Origin: Planctomycetales bacterium
Lineage (GTDB): Bacteria; Planctomycetota; Planctomycetia; Planctomycetales; Planctomycetaceae
Reading direction: 5' to 3'
Assembly: GCA_020050375.1 (NCBI GenBank)
Contig: JAGVKR010000500.1
Coordinates: forward strand, 1-5,541
DNA: 5,541 nt
Made by a program: the position numbers and the translations under genes. Below, piece after piece: positions 1-5,541 of this stretch. Numbering within the stretch: the first letter of the stretch is position 1; the number at the start of each line of letters is the position of its first letter. A model generated the notes under the pieces. That model saw nothing but the letters and a program-made list of their open reading frames with translations. It did not search any database and had not been told where the DNA came from.

Positions 1-44
1 CGCGCGAGCCGGTCGCCGCCGGATCCGAAAGGGGTGCATGGTGA
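1..44 (+). CDS. possible 3' end of nuoK (NADH-quinone oxidoreductase subunit K), partial
   Basis: Reading frame 3 is open from the left edge and stops at TGA 42-44, giving a 13-residue tail, REPVAAGSERGAW. The stop overlaps the nuoL start (ATGGTGA, 38-44), a common arrangement for translationally coupled genes. The other two forward frames have no stop near the nuoL start, so if the upstream gene reaches this far it must end here. In bacterial complex I operons the gene before nuoL is nuoK, a small three-helix membrane subunit. This identification rests on gene order only: the tail is too short to recognise, and nuoK could equally end left of the window with these bases being intergenic. Confidence 0.4.
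   Translation, partial: REPVAAGSERGAW
28..34 (+). promoter_or_regulatory. probable ribosome binding site for nuoL
   Basis: The purine run AAAGGGG lies directly before the nuoL start. Its spacing to ATG 38 is only 3 bases, short for a Shine-Dalgarno site, but it is 6 bases from the next codon, GTG 41, which could be the actual start. The choice changes the protein by one residue. No other start codon occurs in this frame between position 2 and 37. Confidence 0.45.
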
Positions 45-2137
45 TCGAGTGGCTTGCCCGTCTGATTCCGCTGTTTCCATTGCTGGCGTGCCTGACGACG
101 CTCGCCCTGGGCCCCCGCGTGCTGCGCGAGAAGAGCCACTGGCCGGCGATTCTCGGCTGCGGCCTATCGTCGCTCTGCTCGATCATATTGGCGCTCCTCG
201 TCGCCAGCCCGCAGACTTTGCCACAGGACGAACGGACCGTAACGCTCTTCACATGGATCGCCATTCCCAATGCGCCCGACGCCATAGCCCCCTCTGTGCT
301 CGACGCGACGCTCAATATCACTCTTGCCCTGCGCGTCGATTCGCTTTCGGCCACGATGCTCACCATGCTCACGTTCGTCGCGACGCTGGTGGCGATTTAC
401 GCCTCGGGCTACATGCACGGCGACCGCGGCTACTGGCGGTTCTTCACCGAGGTTTCGCTGTTCGTCTTCTCGATGATCATGCTGGTCCTCGCGGCCAACT
501 TCCTGCAACTGTTCATGTTCTGGGAAGCGGTGGGGCTTTGCAGTTACCTCCTGATCGGCTTCTGGTACGAAAAGCCCGAGGCCGCCGCCGCCGGCAAGAA
601 GGCGTTTCTCGTCAATCGCATCGGCGATTTCGGGTTCGCCACCGGTATCTTTCTGATCTGGCGGTCGTTCGGCTCCGTCAATTTCGCCGACGTCCTCGAT
701 CCCAGCGCGATTCGCGCCGTCGCCGCCGACAATTCGGCGATGATTCCGCTGATCTGCCTGTGCCTGTTCACGGGAGCGATGGGGAAGAGCGCCCAGTTCC
801 CGCTGCACGTCTGGCTCCCCGATGCGATGGAAGGCCCGACTCCCGTCAGCGCGCTGATTCACGCGGCGACGATGGTCACCGCCGGCGTGTATATGGTCGC
901 CCGCTGCACCCCCCTGTTTGCGGCGGCCCCCGAGGCGCAGATTTTCGTCGCCTTCATCGGCGGATTCACGGCATTGCTCGCGGCGCTGATTGCCCTCACG
1001 CAGACCGATCTCAAGCGCGTCCTGGCCTATTCGACCGTCAGCCAGTTGGGATACATGTTTCTCGGGCTGGGAACGGGCCTCCTCACCGGCGTGGCCGGCG
1101 CGATGTTCCATCTCGTGACGCACGCCTTCTTCAAGGCGCTCCTCTTCCTCGGGGCCGGCAGCGTCATGCACGCCATGGGGGGCGTGATCGACATGCGCGA
1201 GTTCAGCGGCCTCCGCAAAAAGATGCCGCAAACGTATGTCACTTTTCTCATCGGCTCGCTGGCCCTCGCCGGATGTCCTTTGCTCTCGGGCTTCTGGAGC
1301 AAAGACACGATTCTCTCGGCAGTCCACGAGGCGTCGCAAGCGCCGGCGCACGGTGTCGCGGCGGCCCATGCGGGAGAACACCCGGCGGCACACACCCCCG
1401 GATCGCCGGAGGGCAACGATGACAATCACGAAACGAAACCGCCGCGCTTTCTGGGGATGACGTACCCCGCCGTGTACAACCTTTTGTTCTGGATGGCGTC
1501 GTTTACCGCCCTGTTGACGGCGTTCTACACGTTCCGTGCGTTCTTCATGACGTTCCACGGCCCCGAAAAAATTCCACACGCAGCCGGTCATCACGCCCAC
1601 GAGTCGCCGCCGGTGATGTGCCTGCCGCTGTTCGTGCTGTCGATCGGCGCCTTTGGGATCGGGCTCATGTTCGGGCATCCGACGGGATTGTTCGACACGT
1701 ATCTCGACAAGACGATCCACGGCGTTCATGCCGCCACCGAGCATCACGGGGTCAATTGGTTTGTTGTCGGCGTCAGCGCCGCCGTGTTTGTGGCCGGGCT
1801 GGGCCTCGCCTTCCTGATGTACGGCAATCCATCGAGCGTGCCGGAGAAGCTGGCAACGGCGCTGGGGCCGCTGACGCGTCTGAGCCAGAACAAATTCTAT
1901 CTCGACGAAGTGTGCAACGTGCTCTTCGTCGCTCCGCTCCGCGGCCTGGCCGCCTTGTCGCGACTGGTCGACTGGCTTGTCATCGACGAGTTGCTCGTGG
2001 GGGGGGTCAGCAAATTTCCCGCACTGCTCGGCAGGCTGCCCCGGCCGATTCAGAACGGGCTGGTGCAGTTTTACGCCTTGGCCATGATGCTGGCGATGGC
2101 CGTTTTGCTCTGGGCTCTGCTTTCGAAACAGGGTTGA
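38..2137 (+). CDS. nuoL: NADH-quinone oxidoreductase subunit L (NuoL)
   Basis: Distal proton-pumping subunit of the complex I membrane arm, a Mrp-antiporter homologue that also supplies the long lateral helix running along NuoM and NuoN. Family residues, by comparison with E. coli NuoL from memory, are all present: Glu163 in FWEAVGLCSYLLIGFW, Asp197 in RIGDFG, Lys250 in GAMGKSAQFPLHVWLPDAM, His275 in SALIHAATMV, Lys326 in TDLKRVLAYSTVSQLGYMF, His358, His362 and Lys366 in FHLVTHAFFKALLF, and Lys422-Asp423 in GFWSKD. The C-terminal part has the usual NKFYLDE (618-624) and a final helix starting IQNGLVQFYALAMM, so the protein is full length. At 699 residues it is longer than E. coli NuoL (613). 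Much of the excess is a His-rich loop at about 429-470 after TM12. Two further His clusters, around 507-521 and 561-570, are at places where NuoL proteins are often His-rich. ATG 38 is the first possible start in this frame within the window; GTG 41 is an alternative. The gene is followed after 9 bases by nuoM, so the two are surely cotranscribed. Confidence 0.98.
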   Translation: MVIEWLARLIPLFPLLACLTTLALGPRVLREKSHWPAILGCGLSSLCSIILALLVASPQTLPQDERTVTLFTWIAIPNAPDAIAPSVLDATLNITLALRVDSLSATMLTMLTFVATLVAIYASGYMHGDRGYWRFFTEVSLFVFSMIMLVLAANFLQLFMFWEAVGLCSYLLIGFWYEKPEAAAAGKKAFLVNRIGDFGFATGIFLIWRSFGSVNFADVLDPSAIRAVAADNSAMIPLICLCLFTGAMGKSAQFPLHVWLPDAMEGPTPVSALIHAATMVTAGVYMVARCTPLFAAAPEAQIFVAFIGGFTALLAALIALTQTDLKRVLAYSTVSQLGYMFLGLGTGLLTGVAGAMFHLVTHAFFKALLFLGAGSVMHAMGGVIDMREFSGLRKKMPQTYVTFLIGSLALAGCPLLSGFWSKDTILSAVHEASQAPAHGVAAAHAGEHPAAHTPGSPEGNDDNHETKPPRFLGMTYPAVYNLLFWMASFTALLTAFYTFRAFFMTFHGPEKIPHAAGHHAHESPPVMCLPLFVLSIGAFGIGLMFGHPTGLFDTYLDKTIHGVHAATEHHGVNWFVVGVSAAVFVAGLGLAFLMYGNPSSVPEKLATALGPLTRLSQNKFYLDEVCNVLFVAPLRGLAALSRLVDWLVIDELLVGGVSKFPALLGRLPRPIQNGLVQFYALAMMLAMAVLLWALLSKQG
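1322..1447 (+). other. His-rich hydrophilic insert in NuoL (residues about 429-470)
   Basis: Directly after the TM12 motif GFWSKDTILSA comes a polar, Ala/Pro/Gly-rich stretch with six histidines (430, 438, 444, 448, 452, 464) and an acidic patch, EGNDDNHE (458-465). Membrane sequence resumes near residue 476. E. coli NuoL has only a short connection here. From the known 16-helix topology with a periplasmic N-terminus, the TM12-13 loop faces the periplasm. The composition suggests a flexible loop that might bind metal or buffer protons; that role is a guess. Confidence 0.7.
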
Positions 2138-2146
2138 TTCGACGCG

Positions 2147-4069
2147 ATGCAGTTTTCACAGATCGTATCTCAGGTCACGTTCGTGATGGTCGCGCTGCCG
2201 ATGGCCGGCGCGCTGTTCATCCTGCTTACGGCCGGATGGGGGATCGGCCATATCCGCCGCATGGCCCTGACGAATGTCCTCTCCACCGCCGCGCTGGCGA
2301 TCGTGATGGTCGCCGCCTACAACCCGCAGCTCAAGGACGAGGATGGCAATCCGGACCTGATCCAGATGACGACCGTCATGCCCTGGACCGGGACCCTCCC
2401 CGATCGGGCGGCGGCGTCACTCGAAGTTTTTCTGAGAAGCACCGGTCAGGTGACCGTCTCGATCGACGAAGTCCGTCGGCTCGTCGATGAAGGAATCGTG
2501 CGCAGCGATCGCGACGAAACCGCCGAGCAGATCGTCGTACGCCTCGATAAAGTCCGCGACGGCAAGCTCTCCCTCGCCGAAGTCGGCGGTGTCGGCCCCG
2601 ACATCTGTCTCGCGCTCGGCGTCGACGGGATCAGTCTATGGCTGATCGCCCTGTCGGCGCTCCTGATGATTCCCGCCGTGCTCGTGAGTTGGGAAGCGAT
2701 CACCGATCGGCCGGCCACCTTCTACGCGCTGATGCTGCTGCTCGAAGCGGGAATGATCGGCGTCTTCGCCGCACAGGACATTATCCTCTTCTACGTCTTC
2801 TTCGAGTTCACGCTGATCCCCCTGTTCTTCATGGTCGGCATCTGGGGAGGAAGCGACCGGCGCTGGGCCGCCCGGAAGTTCTTCATCTATACGCTCGCCG
2901 GCAGCGTCCTCACGTTTCTCGGGCTGATCGCGATCGTCCTTTCGTACTCGTGGATGACCGGGCAAAACGAGCTGGTGTTCTCGATTCCCGAGCTCACCGC
3001 GGGGATCGCGCAGGAGCTGGCGGTCAGCCCCGAGGCAAATATCTACTGGCGAAGCGTCAGCCCGTGGATTTTCCTGGCGTTGTTCGCCGGGTTCGCCATC
3101 AAGGTGCCGCTGTTTCCGTTCCACACCTGGCTCCCCCTGGCGCACGTCGAAGCCCCGACGGCCGGCAGCGTATTGCTGGCCGGGGTGCTGCTCAAGATCG
3201 GCTCGTACGGGTTCCTGCGGTTCGCCCTCCCCCTCGTCCCCGAAGCCTGTTTTGCCGCCTTCCATTGGATCGGCATCCTGTCGGTCGTGGGGATCATCTA
3301 CGGCGCCCTGCTCGCGCTGGCCCAGAGCGACATCAAGAAGCTCGTCGCTTATTCCTCCGTCAGCCACATGGGCTTCTGCCTGCTCGGGCTGTTCGCCCTC
3401 AATAACGTGGGGATCACCGGCGGCCTTCTGCAGATGATCAACCACGGCCTCTCGACCGGGGCCTTGTTCGCGATGGTGGGCATGCTCTACGAGCGCTACC
3501 ACACGCGCGACATCGAGTCGTATCGCGGCATGACAAAGAAGTATCCGGTGATGGCCTTCTTTCTCCTGGTCATCGTCTTTTCGAGCATCGGTCTGCCGGG
3601 CCTCAACGGGTTCACCGGCGAAATCCTCGCTCTGCTGGGAATGTTCCGCAGCTATTGGCCGTACGCCGTATTGAGCCTCTCGGGCATCATCCTCGGCGCC
3701 TGGTACATGCTGTGGCTCGTGCAGCGGACGTTCTTCGGAAAGCTCCGCGAGCCGGTGCTGGAAGATCACGGCCACGGCGGCGCTCACGTCGACGATCACC
3801 ACCTCACCGATCTCAACGCGCGCGAGTTGTGCGCGCTGGTGCCGATTGTCGCGTTGATCGTGTGGATCGGCGTCACCCCGCAGTTTTTCATTGACCGGAT
3901 GGCGCCCAGCATCAATGAGGTAATCGAGCATCTCGACGCCGGCTATCACCGCCTGTCGGCAGACCGTCGTCCGCTCGCACCGTTCGCCCCATTCGGCCTG
4001 TCACCACTCACGCGTGAGACGGCTCCCTCCGTCACGCTCTCGGGCGCGGTCGATTCCTTCGAGAAATAA
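2147..4069 (+). CDS. nuoM: NADH-quinone oxidoreductase subunit M (NuoM), with N-terminal loop insert
   Basis: Middle antiporter-like proton-pumping subunit of complex I, in the cytoplasmic membrane between NuoL and NuoN. Conserved features: LGVDGISLWLIALSALL (157-173) at TM3, Glu220 in FYVFFEFTLIPLFFMVGIWG (TM5), Lys244 in RKFFIYTLAGS, Lys319 and His326 in AIKVPLFPFHTWLPLAHVEA (TM7), Lys350 in LLAGVLLKIGSYG (TM8), Asp395-Lys398 in SDIKKLVAYSSVSHMGF, His433 in INHGLSTGALF (TM11), and Glu492 in LNGFTGEIL (TM12). These match the Glu144, Lys234, Lys265, His348 and Glu407 positions of E. coli NuoM. At 640 residues it is far longer than E. coli NuoM (509). The excess lies mainly in a charged insert at about 81-150, a His-rich segment at 541-552 before TM14, and a proline-rich tail at about 601-640. 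ATG 2147 starts 9 bases after nuoL; there is only a weak CAGGG 13 bases upstream, so translation probably depends on coupling to nuoL. An 8-base gap leads to nuoN. Confidence 0.98.
   Translation: MQFSQIVSQVTFVMVALPMAGALFILLTAGWGIGHIRRMALTNVLSTAALAIVMVAAYNPQLKDEDGNPDLIQMTTVMPWTGTLPDRAAASLEVFLRSTGQVTVSIDEVRRLVDEGIVRSDRDETAEQIVVRLDKVRDGKLSLAEVGGVGPDICLALGVDGISLWLIALSALLMIPAVLVSWEAITDRPATFYALMLLLEAGMIGVFAAQDIILFYVFFEFTLIPLFFMVGIWGGSDRRWAARKFFIYTLAGSVLTFLGLIAIVLSYSWMTGQNELVFSIPELTAGIAQELAVSPEANIYWRSVSPWIFLALFAGFAIKVPLFPFHTWLPLAHVEAPTAGSVLLAGVLLKIGSYGFLRFALPLVPEACFAAFHWIGILSVVGIIYGALLALAQSDIKKLVAYSSVSHMGFCLLGLFALNNVGITGGLLQMINHGLSTGALFAMVGMLYERYHTRDIESYRGMTKKYPVMAFFLLVIVFSSIGLPGLNGFTGEILALLGMFRSYWPYAVLSLSGIILGAWYMLWLVQRTFFGKLREPVLEDHGHGGAHVDDHHLTDLNARELCALVPIVALIVWIGVTPQFFIDRMAPSINEVIEHLDAGYHRLSADRRPLAPFAPFGLSPLTRETAPSVTLSGAVDSFEK
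2387..2596 (+). other. EF-hand-like charged insert in NuoM (residues about 81-150)
   Basis: In ordinary NuoM the PW motif after TM2 (here MPW, 78-80) is followed within about 15 residues by the LGVDGISL motif of TM3 (here 157-164). Here about 70 soluble, charged residues separate them. Residues 134-145, DKVRDGKLSLAE, fit a 12-residue EF-hand calcium loop: Asp at 1, Asp at 5, Gly at 6, Leu at 8, Ser at 9 and Glu at 12, with Val at 3 in place of a ligand. A second, degenerate loop, RSTGQVTVSIDE (97-108), lies 37 residues earlier, close to the normal spacing of paired EF-hands, and is followed by a helix-like stretch. It lacks the acidic ligands at 1, 3 and 5. Against a complete EF-hand, Gly/Pro-rich GGVGPD (147-152) follows the second loop where an exit helix would be expected. 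Confidence 0.45.
3767..3802 (+). other. His-rich segment in NuoM (residues 541-552)
   Basis: HGHGGAHVDDHH has five histidines and two aspartates in 12 residues, between the FFGKLREP motif after TM13 and the conserved LTDLNARE before TM14. By family topology this loop faces the cytoplasm. Short His-containing stretches occur here in other NuoM proteins, so this is an enriched version of a variable loop; metal binding is possible but not shown. Confidence 0.6.
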
Positions 4070-4071
4070 GG
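4067..4071 (+). promoter_or_regulatory. ribosome binding site that supports the GTG start of nuoN
   Basis: TAAGG, formed by the nuoM stop codon and the two following bases, lies 6 bases before GTG 4078, a normal Shine-Dalgarno spacing. It favours this GTG over other starts. The first in-frame ATG is about 270 bases further on and would remove the first membrane helices. Confidence 0.6.
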
Positions 4072-4077
4072 CTCATT

Positions 4078-5541
4078 GTGTCGGAAACTTTTCAGATCCT
4101 GTTGCCGCAAACCCTGCTGGCAGGCTTCGCATGCCTGTTCATCCTCGGGGGGACCTTTCCGATCTCTCCGAAGCGCTGGGGACCGCTGGCGCTCCTGGCG
4201 CTCGTCACCGCCGCCGGCGCGCTGCATTACACGTCGGGTCTCGAATTCGCCCCGAAGGCCCTCGATTCGCTGGCCGTCGCGAAATTCGGCATCGACGCCG
4301 GCATTCAGTGGTCGTGTCTCGTCGTCGGGGCCCTGTTCGTGCTGATCTCGATGGAAGCGCAGTCCGCGTCAAAAACCGCGGCCGAGTTCTATGGGCTCCT
4401 TCTCCTTCTGATCGCGGGAGTCCTGCTCGTCGCCGCCGCCAACGATCTGATCCTCCTGTTCCTGTCGCTGGAGCTGATCAGTCTCCCCACCTACGTCCTG
4501 CTCTATCTTGGCCGCAAAGACAACGCCTCGCAGGAAGCGACGATCAAATACTTCCTGCTCAGCATTCTCTCGGCAGCCGTGCTGCTCTATGGTTTCGCAC
4601 TGCTTTACGGCCTGACGGGAAGCACCCGGCTCGACGACATCCATCAGGTTCTGGCAAAGACGTACACATCGTCCGAACAGGGGCTCCCGGCCGCCGGCGG
4701 CTCGTCGCTGGGGATCATCGCCCTCGTGCTGATTTTCGCCGGGCTGGGCTTCAAGATCGCCGCCGTGCCGTTCCATTTCTACGCTCCCGACGTCTACGAA
4801 GGGACGTCGGCCTTCAACGCCGGGCTGCTCGCGGTCGCCCCCAAGATCGCCGGCTTCATCGCCCTGATCCACGTCGTTTCCAAGAGCCTGGTCGGGTTCG
4901 AGACGACCGGGCAACAACTGGCCCTGATCCTCGCCGCCATCACGATGACCGGCGGCAACTGCCTGGCGCTCCTGCAAACCAATCTCCGCCGGCTGCTGGC
5001 CTACTCGAGCATCGCGCATGCCGGCTACATGCTGATCGGAATTGCCGCCGGCTTCTGGGAAAGGTGGAATCCGCAGTTTGCCCTCGACCGGGCCGCCGCC
5101 CAGGGAATGATGGGGCTACCCGGCGGCGTCAGCGCCACGCTGCTCTATCTGCTCGCGTACAGCCTGACGAGCGTCGGTCTGTTCGGCGCGCTCGTCTACC
5201 TCGGCCGGCCGGGCAAAGAGATCAATCACATCGACGAGCTGACGGGCCTCGGCAAGACGCACCCGCTGCTCGCATCGGTGATCGCTCTCTTCCTCTTCAG
5301 CCTCGCCGGCATTCCGCCACTCCCCGGCTTCTGGGCCAAGCTGTCGGTCTTCGCCTCGGCCCTCAGCGTCCGTAACGAAGTCTCCGAAGGAGTCTTCGCC
5401 ATCCATCCCGCCTTCTTCTGCCTGGCGGTGATCGGCGTGCTGAACGCGGCGATTGGCGGCGTCTACTACCTCCGCCTGATCGCGGTCATGTTTCTCAACG
5501 AGCCGTTGGGGACCATCCGCCCCGCCGGCGGCCGCCCCGCG
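4078..5541 (+). CDS. nuoN: NADH-quinone oxidoreductase subunit N (NuoN), 3' end outside window
   Basis: Antiporter-like proton-pumping subunit of complex I nearest the quinone-binding end of the membrane arm. The frame is open from GTG 4078 to the right edge, 488 codons without a stop. Conserved residues can be placed: Glu132 in LELISLPTYVLLYL (TM5), Lys157 in EATIKYFLLS, Lys226 in GLGFKIAAVPFHFYAPDVYE (TM7), Lys256 in APKIAGF (TM8), RRLLAYSSIAHAGYMLIG (304-321, TM10), and Lys421 in GIPPLPGFWAK (TM12). These correspond to Glu133, Lys217, Lys247 and Lys395 of E. coli NuoN. E. coli NuoN is 485 residues; here Lys421 lies about 25 positions later than its counterpart, so roughly a few tens of C-terminal residues, including the end of TM14, should lie beyond the window. 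The extra length comes from loops at about 181-212 and 326-347. The N-terminus (SETFQILLPQTLLAGFACL) fits the family and supports the GTG start. It is usually the last gene of the nuo operon. Confidence 0.97.
   Translation, partial: MSETFQILLPQTLLAGFACLFILGGTFPISPKRWGPLALLALVTAAGALHYTSGLEFAPKALDSLAVAKFGIDAGIQWSCLVVGALFVLISMEAQSASKTAAEFYGLLLLLIAGVLLVAAANDLILLFLSLELISLPTYVLLYLGRKDNASQEATIKYFLLSILSAAVLLYGFALLYGLTGSTRLDDIHQVLAKTYTSSEQGLPAAGGSSLGIIALVLIFAGLGFKIAAVPFHFYAPDVYEGTSAFNAGLLAVAPKIAGFIALIHVVSKSLVGFETTGQQLALILAAITMTGGNCLALLQTNLRRLLAYSSIAHAGYMLIGIAAGFWERWNPQFALDRAAAQGMMGLPGGVSATLLYLLAYSLTSVGLFGALVYLGRPGKEINHIDELTGLGKTHPLLASVIALFLFSLAGIPPLPGFWAKLSVFASALSVRNEVSEGVFAIHPAFFCLAVIGVLNAAIGGVYYLRLIAVMFLNEPLGTIRPAGGRPA

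Noticed and set aside
34..1422. Long + strand open frame overlapping nuoL in another frame
   Set aside because: Its product is Arg/His/Pro-rich with no recognisable motif, while the overlapping frame encodes an unmistakable NuoL. Such stop-free shadows are expected in G+C-rich coding DNA.
164..1747. Minus-strand open frame of 527 codons antisense to nuoL
   Set aside because: Highly charged low-complexity translation (Arg, Glu, His, Gly, Gln) typical of the complement of hydrophobic G+C-rich codons; no motifs and no ribosome binding site seen.
2138..2146. Possible promoter or terminator between nuoL and nuoM
   Set aside because: The gap is 9 bases, with no room for a promoter or hairpin and no -10/-35-like sequence; the genes are read as one message.
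2636..3949. Minus-strand open frame of 437 codons antisense to nuoM
   Set aside because: Same antisense artefact: Glu/Asp/Gln/His-rich translation mirrors the Leu/Val/Ile codons of the membrane protein on the + strand.
4014..5375. + strand open frame of 453 codons overlapping the nuoM end and nuoN
   Set aside because: Arg/Pro/Ser-rich translation with no family motif. The real gene is the nuoN frame from GTG 4078, which keeps every conserved complex I motif to the window edge.
38..5541. The NuoL/M/N genes as a Mrp-type Na+/H+ antiporter or formate hydrogenlyase/hydrogenase membrane module
   Set aside because: The three consecutive and distinct L, M and N types, the NuoL C-terminal lateral-helix region and the L-M-N order are those of complex I. 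Mrp operons have different small subunits between them, and Hyf/Hyc modules have a different order.

Overview
This window is a continuous piece of a respiratory complex I (NADH:quinone oxidoreductase, NDH-1) operon. It carries, on the + strand and in order, complete nuoL (38-2137), complete nuoM (2147-4069) and a nuoN cut off by the right edge (4078 to beyond 5541). The few bases before nuoL probably hold the last codons of nuoK, which would make the order the standard nuoK-L-M-N. The reading is very tight: a probable 7-base stop/start overlap, then gaps of 9 and 8 bases. I see no internal promoter, terminator, RNA gene, mobile element, repeat array or CRISPR. The minus strand has only shadow ORFs produced by the high G+C content.

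The DNA is G+C rich, with strong C/G preference at third codon positions that is even across all three genes, so nothing suggests recent transfer. The protein style (long NuoL with a His-rich insert, NuoM with an enlarged N-terminal loop, GTG start for nuoN) fits a G+C-rich planctomycete or a related environmental bacterium. That assignment is an impression from sequence style, not a search result.

NuoL, NuoM and NuoN are the three Mrp-antiporter-like membrane subunits of the complex I arm. Each contributes a proton half-channel pair, linked by a central axis of charged residues. All the key residues expected from the E. coli enzyme are visible: Glu in TM5, Lys in TM7, a bridging Lys/His in TM8, and Lys or Glu in TM12. 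The subunits therefore look functional.

The unusual part is decoration. NuoM has an insert of about 70 charged residues between TM2 and TM3. It resembles a degenerate pair of EF-hand calcium-binding loops, one with a good ligand pattern. NuoL has a 42-residue His-rich insert after TM12, NuoN has about 20 extra residues after TM10, and NuoM has a 40-residue C-terminal tail. By the known topology of the family, all of these would lie on the periplasmic (P) side of the membrane.
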